This document shows, one piece after another, positions 7,806 through 12,772 of a stretch of 17,251 nt of DNA. The position numbers and the translations under genes were made by a program. Source of the DNA: an uncultured Chitinophagaceae bacterium (lineage in GTDB: Bacteria > Bacteroidota > Bacteroidia > Chitinophagales > Chitinophagaceae); assembly GCA_946885335.1 (NCBI GenBank), contig CAMPGG010000037.1:1-17251 (forward strand), in the 5' to 3' direction. Positions within the stretch are counted from its first letter, which is position 1. Every line of letters starts with the position of its first letter. The notes under the pieces are model-generated. The model made no database searches, was not told the DNA's origin, and saw only the letters and a list, made by a program, of their open reading frames with translations.

Positions 7806-9518
7806 CTAAAAGCGCTTAGCAAGTACTACAACATTTTTGAATCTTTTTGTTGAACCCTGCAGGTTGAAGATCTCGGTGAATACAATGTAATTGCCAACGG
7901 GTAAGGCTTGGTTGTTTTCGTTCAAACCATCCCATTTCCATGATCCTTGTTGTGCGAGTGTCCCGTTTCTTACCAGGTTTTTTACCGGTCGACCGGCGGC
8001 ATCAAAAAGGGTTACATTGGCAACATAACCTGGTTCATCAAAAGCATAATTGATCATAACAAAATCATCCTGGCCATCATTATCCGGAGAAAATATTTTT
8101 GGTGATATGGATATTGCCATATCAGAAATTCCACTTTGTTTAAGTTGACTGTTTACATAGGTAGGTGTTCCATATCCTGCTGTAGATGCTGCTGATTGCC
8201 AGTTGGCTGAAAGTTGCGAAGGTGCATCGGGATCAATGCGTTCAAGTGATATGCCCTCATCATTATCTATTAATTTAAAATGCCAGTTGCGGTGATAGTT
8301 CACTTCATCAATCACATCTCCCTGTTTATTCAGTAACAAAACAATTCCTTCATCATCAGGGAAAGAAGGTAATGAAGGCAATTCGAAAACTGCACCAGGA
8401 TCCTTTACCAGGTAATTCAATTGAAGATTTTCCAGGTCTGTAGTTGCAACAAAATAATCACCCGGAAAAATTAAAAATGGAACATCGCTTATCGGTCTTG
8501 CCGAACTGATGTCCCCGGAACTATTGCGGTTGGCAATATATAAATCAGCAGCATCAATGATTTTTTCACTGCGATTAAAGTATTCCACAAAATCGTTTCC
8601 ATTACTGCGGGGATTAAATAAAATTTCATTCACCACTAAGTCCATGACAGAAATATCCTCCTTAATGCCTGTACGCACCGTATTTTGCGGAGGTAATGCC
8701 TGGCCATTGCAGTTTCGTATGTTTGTTGCTGTTATACTGTATATTTTTCCCGGTTCCATTGGTTGATTAAAATGCAATTGAATTTCATTGAAAAGTGGTT
8801 CAAGAACAATTGCGTCCGTAATGATCAATCCATTATCTGCCTGGTAATTGGAAATCGGTACGGCTGATGCACTGTCAATCCCTTCGTCAAATACTAAAAT
8901 CACCGTTGAATTACTGGTACTGTAACTTCTCTTTAAAACAGGCAAAGAATGGTCAGTGGTTAAACTGTGTACAGAATTTATTAAACCTGGCGTTCCACCA
9001 TTATTATCAATACTGGCCGTCCAGTTGGAAATACCGGCACAAGGGTTTTGGGGATTGATCATTTCAAGGCTCCAGCCTCCTTCTTTTTTCAATTCATTTT
9101 TGTACCAGGTAATATTATAGGCTATGGCATGCATCACCTGGTTATTTTCTGTTTTCAAGAATATTAATTCTCCATCATTATCCAGTGAAGGAAAGCTGGT
9201 GACAGGCAACACATCACCATAAACAGATAAACTGGTAGCCGCACTATTTGCACAAATAATTACCATGCTGCCTGGTTGTAAAATATAAGTTGCCATGGCG
9301 CCACTTTGCCCGGAAGCATCAGCGATCCGCCAACCCTGGAGGTTAATGGGTGAAGCAGAAATGTTTTTTAATTCAATCCATTCATTATTTGGCAATCCTA
9401 TTACCGGAGATGGATCGGCCATGATCTCGCTGATTACAACATCATACCGGTTTATGCTTTGGGCTTTTACAAAAAAAGAAATAAGCAATAAAAAGGATGT
9501 TGCAAGCAGCAGTTTCAT
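7806..9518 (-). CDS. Secreted lamin-tail-domain (LTD) protein with C-terminal FlgD-like Ig domain
   Basis: Exported multi-domain protein of unknown function. The signal peptide is residues 1-20 (cleavage near VKAQ). Domains in order: LTD domain 1 at ~23-180 (VVISEIMADPSP, NEWIELKN, WSLEMINP); an Ig-like bacterial domain at ~190-283 (VILVFDEGIDSAS, YSITATNI); LTD domain 2 at ~292-455 (LVVNEILFNPRSNGNDFVEYFN, ISLERIDPDAP); and a beta-sandwich at ~468-570 with SPDNDGQDD and GSWKWDGLNENNQALPVGNY. The last resembles the FlgD-type/gliding-motility C-terminal domains common in secreted Bacteroidota proteins. This suggests type IX secretion or surface attachment, but no classic T9SS sorting tail is evident at the end. 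The order LTD-Ig-LTD-Ig is typical of Bacteroidota LTD proteins. It is divergent from asd. Confidence 0.82.
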   Translation of the reverse strand: MKLLLATSFLLLISFFVKAQSINRYDVVISEIMADPSPVIGLPNNEWIELKNISASPINLQGWRIADASGQSGAMATYILQPGSMVIICANSAATSLSVYGDVLPVTSFPSLDNDGELIFLKTENNQVMHAIAYNITWYKNELKKEGGWSLEMINPQNPCAGISNWTASIDNNGGTPGLINSVHSLTTDHSLPVLKRSYSTSNSTVILVFDEGIDSASAVPISNYQADNGLIITDAIVLEPLFNEIQLHFNQPMEPGKIYSITATNIRNCNGQALPPQNTVRTGIKEDISVMDLVVNEILFNPRSNGNDFVEYFNRSEKIIDAADLYIANRNSSGDISSARPISDVPFLIFPGDYFVATTDLENLQLNYLVKDPGAVFELPSLPSFPDDEGIVLLLNKQGDVIDEVNYHRNWHFKLIDNDEGISLERIDPDAPSQLSANWQSAASTAGYGTPTYVNSQLKQSGISDMAISISPKIFSPDNDGQDDFVMINYAFDEPGYVANVTLFDAAGRPVKNLVRNGTLAQQGSWKWDGLNENNQALPVGNYIVFTEIFNLQGSTKRFKNVVVLAKRF

Positions 9519-9578
9519 ACTAACAATTTAATAAAACAGTTGCAAAACCCGGCAATAGAAAAGGGTTAACATAATTTA

Positions 9579-9610
9579 TTTGGGAGATATGGACTACGCA
9601 TTTATTTTTG
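9579..9610 (+). promoter_or_regulatory. Bacteroidota-type promoter of the asd leader
   Basis: TTTG at 9579-9582 (-33) and TATTTTTG at 9603-9610 (perfect TAnnTTTG -7 box) are separated by 20 bases, which fits the phylum's sigma-ABfr consensus. Transcription would start near 9614-9617, about 130 bases before asd. It is the best promoter match in the window. Confidence 0.6.
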
Positions 9611-9615
9611 CTTAT

Positions 9616-9669
9616 ATGCAAAAACATTACAAATACACAACGAAACGATTCCGTATTGGGAAGGGTTAA
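9616..9669 (+). CDS. Putative leader peptide of the asd attenuator
   Basis: A 17-codon ORF, MQKHYKYTTKRFRIGKG, starting at ATG 9616 and ending at TAA 9667-9669. It has tandem Thr codons at positions 8-9 (9637-9642) followed by Lys at 10, and four Lys codons in all; threonine and lysine are both end products of the pathway that uses Asd. The last three codons contain GGAAGG (9659-9664), which is complementary to the 5' arm of the terminator downstream. The proposed transcription start lies at or next to the ATG, so translation would be leaderless or nearly so, which weakens the case. It could also be a chance short ORF in A-rich sequence, since Lys codons are common in such DNA. Confidence 0.4.
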   Translation: MQKHYKYTTKRFRIGKG

Positions 9670-9696
9670 CGATGTATTTGAAAAAATATGCTTGAT

Positions 9697-9722
9697 GCCT
9701 TCCGGAACGGGAGGCTTTTTTT
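9697..9722 (+). terminator. Intrinsic terminator in the asd leader (attenuator or sRNA end)
   Basis: A stem of 8 bp (9697-9704 with 9708-9715, one T-G wobble) closes a GAA loop and is followed by about seven T. No plus-strand gene lies upstream that would need it: the nearest upstream gene (7806-9518) is on the minus strand. It sits between a good promoter and the asd start, 22 bases before the ATG. The 5' arm (CCTTCC, 9698-9703) can instead pair with GGAAGG at 9659-9664, an antiterminator option. Confidence 0.8.
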
Positions 9723-9743
9723 ATATCATTAAATAATAAAAAA

Positions 9744-10754
9744 ATGAAAGTTGCAGTGGTTGGCGCTACCGGGTTAGTTGGTACAAAAATGTTGCAGGTT
9801 TTGGAAGAAAGAAACTTCCCGGTAACAGAAATAATTCCTGTTGCCTCTGAAAGATCCGTAGGCAAAGAAATTTATTTTAAAGGCGAAAAATATAAAGTAG
9901 TTAGCATGGATGATGCAATTGCTTTAAAACCGGCAGTGGCATTGTTTTCCGCAGGTGGAAATACATCACTCCAATGGGCACCGGCATTTGCTTCGGCAGG
10001 GATTACAGTGATTGACAATTCATCCGCCTGGCGAATGGATCCTTCAAAACCACTGGTTGTACCCGAGATCAATGCAGGCATTCTTTCTTCAGAGGATAAG
10101 GTAATTGCTAATCCAAATTGTTCTACTATTCAAATGGTGGTTGCATTGAATCCACTCCATAAAAAATATAAGATCAGGCGGATCGTGGTATCTACTTATC
10201 AAAGTGTAACCGGAACAGGTAAAGAAGCGGTTGACCAGTTAATGGGTGAAAGAAAAAAAGCTTCCAATACATCAACGGCTGATTATCCAATGGCATATAA
10301 ATACCCAATCGATCTGAATGTTATTCCGCAGATAGATGTTTTTATGGATAATGGTTACACCAAAGAAGAAATGAAAATGGTGAACGAAACCAGGAAAATT
10401 ATGCAGGATGATTCAATAAGAGTTACTGCAACAACCGTACGTATACCAGTAATGGGCGGTCACAGCGAATCAGTGAATGTAGAATTTGAAAATGATTTTA
10501 ACCTGGATGATGTAAAGCAACTGCTGGCACAATCAGAAGGAGTAATTGTGGTTGATGATCCTGCAAACCAACAATACCCCATGCCTATGGATGCACATGA
10601 AAAAGATGAAGTATTTGTGGGCCGACTTCGTCGCGATGAATCGCAACCCAACACACTGAACATGTGGATTGTGAGTGATAATTTACGCAAAGGTGCGGCT
10701 ACCAATGCAGTGCAGATTGCTGAATACCTGTATAAAAATGATTTATTTAAATAA
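9744..10754 (+). CDS. asd: Aspartate-semialdehyde dehydrogenase
   Basis: NADPH-dependent reduction of aspartyl phosphate to aspartate semialdehyde, the branch point to lysine/diaminopimelate, threonine and methionine. The Rossmann nucleotide site is at the N-terminus (VAVVGATGLVGTKML, residues 3-17). The catalytic Cys126 is in NPNCSTIQ, and His240 in VMGGHSESVNVEF is the acid/base. The 336-residue length and these motifs fit the shorter, Gram-positive-like Asd type also found in Bacteroidota. The start at 9744 is preceded by an A-rich stretch without a Shine-Dalgarno site. The gene stands alone, with the terminator-bearing leader upstream and a terminator just after its stop. That terminator lies inside the convergent asparaginase-like gene. 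Regulation by attenuation is inferred from the leader. Confidence 0.96.
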   Translation: MKVAVVGATGLVGTKMLQVLEERNFPVTEIIPVASERSVGKEIYFKGEKYKVVSMDDAIALKPAVALFSAGGNTSLQWAPAFASAGITVIDNSSAWRMDPSKPLVVPEINAGILSSEDKVIANPNCSTIQMVVALNPLHKKYKIRRIVVSTYQSVTGTGKEAVDQLMGERKKASNTSTADYPMAYKYPIDLNVIPQIDVFMDNGYTKEEMKMVNETRKIMQDDSIRVTATTVRIPVMGGHSESVNVEFENDFNLDDVKQLLAQSEGVIVVDDPANQQYPMPMDAHEKDEVFVGRLRRDESQPNTLNMWIVSDNLRKGAATNAVQIAEYLYKNDLFK

Positions 10755-10762
10755 TGCGGACA

Positions 10763-11254
10763 TCAGGACCGGGTCTCTTCAAACTCCCCGGTCTTTTTAT
10801 TTTTTCGCACATTATCCCAGTTAAAATAACGGCCATTCATAGCAACATATACGCCGGGTGGTAAACTTTGTACAAATGCCAAAGCACTTCCCAGGTTAAA
10901 GAGACCATCTGAACTGCCAAACTTATAAGGGATCATAGCGCCGGTTAATACAATGGTTTTATTTTTTACTTTTTGAGCAAGCACTTTGGCTGTTTCTGCC
11001 ATGGTATCTGTGCCATGCGTAATGATGATCTTGTCTTCTTCCGATGATTTGCAATGTTCTGCAATCAGCTCCCGGTCACTGTTTTTCATTTCCAGGCTAT
11101 CAATCATCATCAGTGTGCGGATGTCTACATCTAATTTGCTTCGTCCCAGTTTAAATAATTCGGGTAAATGCGTGTCTTTGAAATACAGTTCCCCGGTTAT
11201 TTCATTATACTCCTTATCAAATGTGCCGCCTGTTACAAAAATGCGTATGGCCAT
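10763..11254 (-). CDS. Asparaginase-like protein, N-terminal domain only
   Basis: Matches the N-terminal half of type I/II L-asparaginases; at 163 residues it is about half the usual ~330. The catalytic elements are kept: TGGTF at 8-12 (Thr11 equals the nucleophile of the family), HGTDTM at 80-85 (Thr82-Asp83), the LTGAMIP strand at 103-109, and Lys151 in VRKN as a candidate for the catalytic lysine. The C-terminal domain, which helps form the active site across subunits in full enzymes, is absent. What follows the stop is the antisense of asd, not a frameshifted remainder, so this is a genuine short form. There is no signal peptide. It lies 78 bases downstream of the DUF2461 gene on the same strand and may be co-transcribed with it. 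Activity on asparagine is uncertain. Confidence 0.82.
   Translation of the reverse strand: MAIRIFVTGGTFDKEYNEITGELYFKDTHLPELFKLGRSKLDVDIRTLMMIDSLEMKNSDRELIAEHCKSSEEDKIIITHGTDTMAETAKVLAQKVKNKTIVLTGAMIPYKFGSSDGLFNLGSALAFVQSLPPGVYVAMNGRYFNWDNVRKNKKTGEFEETRS
10767..10804 (+). terminator. Terminator of asd, inside the end of the convergent gene
   Basis: GACCGGG at 10767-10773 pairs with CCCGGTC at 10787-10793 (7 bp, 13-base loop), followed by a T-rich run to about 10804. The asd stop is at 10752-10754. The hairpin overlaps the last codons of the minus-strand asparaginase-like gene, whose stop codon is at 10763-10765. Confidence 0.75.
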
Positions 11255-11307
11255 AGATCATTTTTATGTTGCGAAATTAAGCATTGAAACCGAACTGCAT
11301 TTACCTT

Positions 11308-11346
11308 ATACTTCAACGTTAGTACATCAGCATTAAGCTGAAGTAT
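11308..11346. repeat. Inverted repeat between DUF2461 and asparaginase-like genes
   Basis: ATACTTCA (11308-11315) and TGAAGTAT (11339-11346) form a perfect 8-bp inverted repeat with a 23-base loop. Overlapping it, TCAGC (11327-11331) pairs with GCTGA (11337-11341), so only one of the two hairpins can form at a time. There is no T-run on either side, so it is not a standard terminator. The right arm lies in the last codons of the DUF2461 gene. Confidence 0.45.
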
Positions 11347-12010
11347 CAATGGCCCTGTTTAAAAATTTGACCAATGGTTGTAATACTTCAAAAGCATGAA
11401 GCGTTTTCTTCTGCAGATCCTTGCTGGTTACTTCATCATCGCTTAGATTAGCGATGGCTAACCAACTTTTGAATTTAAGATATTCTGCAGCGGGGTTATC
11501 TTTTTCAAAATCCCGGGGAATATTTACCAGCTTTATACCTGGTTCATCATGATAAAGTTCACCATATACCTTTTTAAATTTTTTATCCAGGATAATACTT
11601 TCAAATTCTTCCAGGCAATAATCAATCTCCTGTCTGACTTTTTTTACAACAGGTGCTTCAGGCATCCATAATCCACCGCCTACAAAACTTTTTCCAGGCT
11701 CCAGGTGAAAATAATATCCTGCAAATCCAGATTTTTTTCCACCGCGGTCCATGCTTGCGCCAAAATTGGTTTTATAAGGTTGCTTATTCTTAGAAAAACG
11801 GACATCCCGGTTTATCCGGAATAAACATTTCCTGGCTGTAAGGCCTGTCAGGTCCGTATCTTTTAAACTATGCTTATCGATCACAGACTGAATGAATTTT
11901 TCCATATCATTTCGTGCATCTTCGTATTGTGCTCTATGATCATCAAACCAGGGTTTATTATTATGCTTTGACAGTTGTTTTAAAAATTGAAGTGTCTTGG
12001 GATTAATCAT
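11333..12010 (-). CDS. DUF2461 family protein
   Basis: Conserved cytoplasmic protein of unknown function. It opens with LQFLKQLSKHNNKPWFDDHRAQY, typical of the family, in which the N-terminus reads like 'L..L..NN.K.WF...+..Y'. The middle contains LFRINRDVRFSKNKQPYKTNFGA (residues ~63-85) and GYYFHLEPGKSFVGGGLWMP (~98-117), the two most conserved blocks of DUF2461/TIGR02453. The 225-residue length is as expected. There is no signal peptide or membrane segment. It precedes the asparaginase-like gene on the same strand and follows, after a terminator, the NUMOD4/HNH gene. Nothing in the neighbourhood points to a role. Confidence 0.9.
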   Translation of the reverse strand: MINPKTLQFLKQLSKHNNKPWFDDHRAQYEDARNDMEKFIQSVIDKHSLKDTDLTGLTARKCLFRINRDVRFSKNKQPYKTNFGASMDRGGKKSGFAGYYFHLEPGKSFVGGGLWMPEAPVVKKVRQEIDYCLEEFESIILDKKFKKVYGELYHDEPGIKLVNIPRDFEKDNPAAEYLKFKSWLAIANLSDDEVTSKDLQKKTLHAFEVLQPLVKFLNRAIDTSA

Positions 12011-12025
12011 TTCATGTAAAAATTG

Positions 12026-12062
12026 AAAAAAAAATCCTGCAACCGTTTGATGCGGGTGCAGG
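12026..12062 (-). terminator. Intrinsic terminator of the NUMOD4/HNH gene
   Basis: A 10-position stem pairs 12036-12045 with 12053-12062 (one A-G mismatch, 7-base loop). On the minus strand it is followed by nearly unbroken T (complement of A at 12026-12034). It lies 28 bases after the minus-strand stop at 12090 and just upstream of the DUF2461 start. Confidence 0.87.
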
Positions 12063-12089
12063 AGTGCAGAAAATTATAAAATAAAAAAT

Positions 12090-12650
12090 TTAGATGCGGC
12101 TCCAGTTTTCTCCGCTTTTGATCCGGTACATGGTCATTTCGCTTACGCCATATTTTTCAGCCAGTTGCTTGATAGTCAGTTTGCGGGTTTTGCTGTTTAG
12201 CGTATCCTTAATTTTCTTTACCTGTGTAGCATTCAACTTAAGGCCGGCTGTGCGGCTTGCCTGAACTTGTTTGTAAGCAACTTTTGCGGGGCTCTTTTGC
12301 TGGTGTTCAATCATTTCCTCTAATGTAGCCCAACGGATATTTTTAATTTTATTATCGGTTTTATCATGATTAACATGAATCACGTATTTATATTTTGGAG
12401 ATGGTTTCTTCAAAAATAATTTGGCCATTTCCCGGTGTATATAAAGTGTTCCTTTATTTCCGGGGCGATGCAGGTTCAATGTGCGATACCCGGTGGTGAG
12501 TGAACCGTTGAGAAGCTTTCCATCTTTTAATACGTCAGTCTTGTAACTTGCGATGCGACCCATATTGGAAAGGGCATACTTATTTCTCAACTGTTTCCAG
12601 CCGGAGAACTGTAATGGTTTCCACTCTTCGCCAGCTAATTTTTTGATCAT
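12090..12650 (-). CDS. NUMOD4/HNH-type protein with C-terminal helix-turn-helix
   Basis: Predicted DNA-binding protein related to HNH homing endonucleases. Residues ~8-62 form a NUMOD4-like module (EEWKPL, YALSNMGRIASY, GKLLNGSLTTGYRTLNLH). Residues 68-110 form the HNH-like part (YIHREMAKLFL, VIHVNHDKTDN, NIRWAT). Residues ~156-182 form a helix-turn-helix (LTIKQLAEKYGVSEMTMYRIKSG). Compared with the canonical VNH-x-D-G-(D/N)-x-x-NN-x-x-x-NL-x-W loop as I remember it, about three residues are missing between the His and the following Asp, so nuclease activity is doubtful. No interrupted gene, intron or intein is visible around it, and codon use matches its neighbours. A domesticated regulator is therefore as likely as a mobile endonuclease. 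It has its own terminator and a 122-base upstream gap to ligA. Confidence 0.8.
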   Translation of the reverse strand: MIKKLAGEEWKPLQFSGWKQLRNKYALSNMGRIASYKTDVLKDGKLLNGSLTTGYRTLNLHRPGNKGTLYIHREMAKLFLKKPSPKYKYVIHVNHDKTDNKIKNIRWATLEEMIEHQQKSPAKVAYKQVQASRTAGLKLNATQVKKIKDTLNSKTRKLTIKQLAEKYGVSEMTMYRIKSGENWSRI

Positions 12651-12691
12651 AACAGTAAAGTTTAAAATTAATTTTTGATGACTTGGTGATG

Positions 12692-12721
12692 CGGGTAATG
12701 AAGTTGATCTTATATTACCCG
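12692..12721. repeat. Inverted repeat upstream of the NUMOD4/HNH gene
   Basis: CGGGTAAT (12692-12699) and ATTACCCG (12714-12721) form a perfect 8-bp inverted repeat with a 14-base spacer, in the gap between ligA and the HNH gene. No T-run follows on either strand, so it reads more like an operator or RNA structure than a terminator. It lies 42-71 bases upstream of the HNH start. Confidence 0.5.
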
Positions 12722-12772
12722 GTCGGTTATGCGATTTATTTCTAAGTTACATAATTAGCCTAATGTTTCAAT

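Larger units (their letters stand above)
9561..9670 (+). repeat. Direct repeat AAGGGTTAAC, two copies exactly 100 bases apart
   Basis: The 10-base word occurs at 9561-9570, just upstream of the proposed -33 element, and again at 9661-9670, at the end of the leader ORF. The core GTTAAC is self-complementary. It may be a regulator site or chance; nothing else supports it. Confidence 0.35.

Noticed and set aside
9697..9722. Signal-recognition-particle RNA suggested by the CCGGAA loop region
   Set aside because: The flanking conserved GGTCAGG and AGCAGC segments of the SRP domain are absent, and the hairpin is directly followed by a T-run.
9602..9865. 87-codon minus-strand open frame across the asd leader and 5' end
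   Set aside because: It overlaps asd antisense, has no recognisable domain, and is explained as a shadow of the coding and leader sequence.
12090..12650. HNH gene as evidence for a group I intron, intein or prophage here
   Set aside because: Neighbouring genes are complete, no splice-like or terminal repeats were seen, and base composition is unchanged across it.
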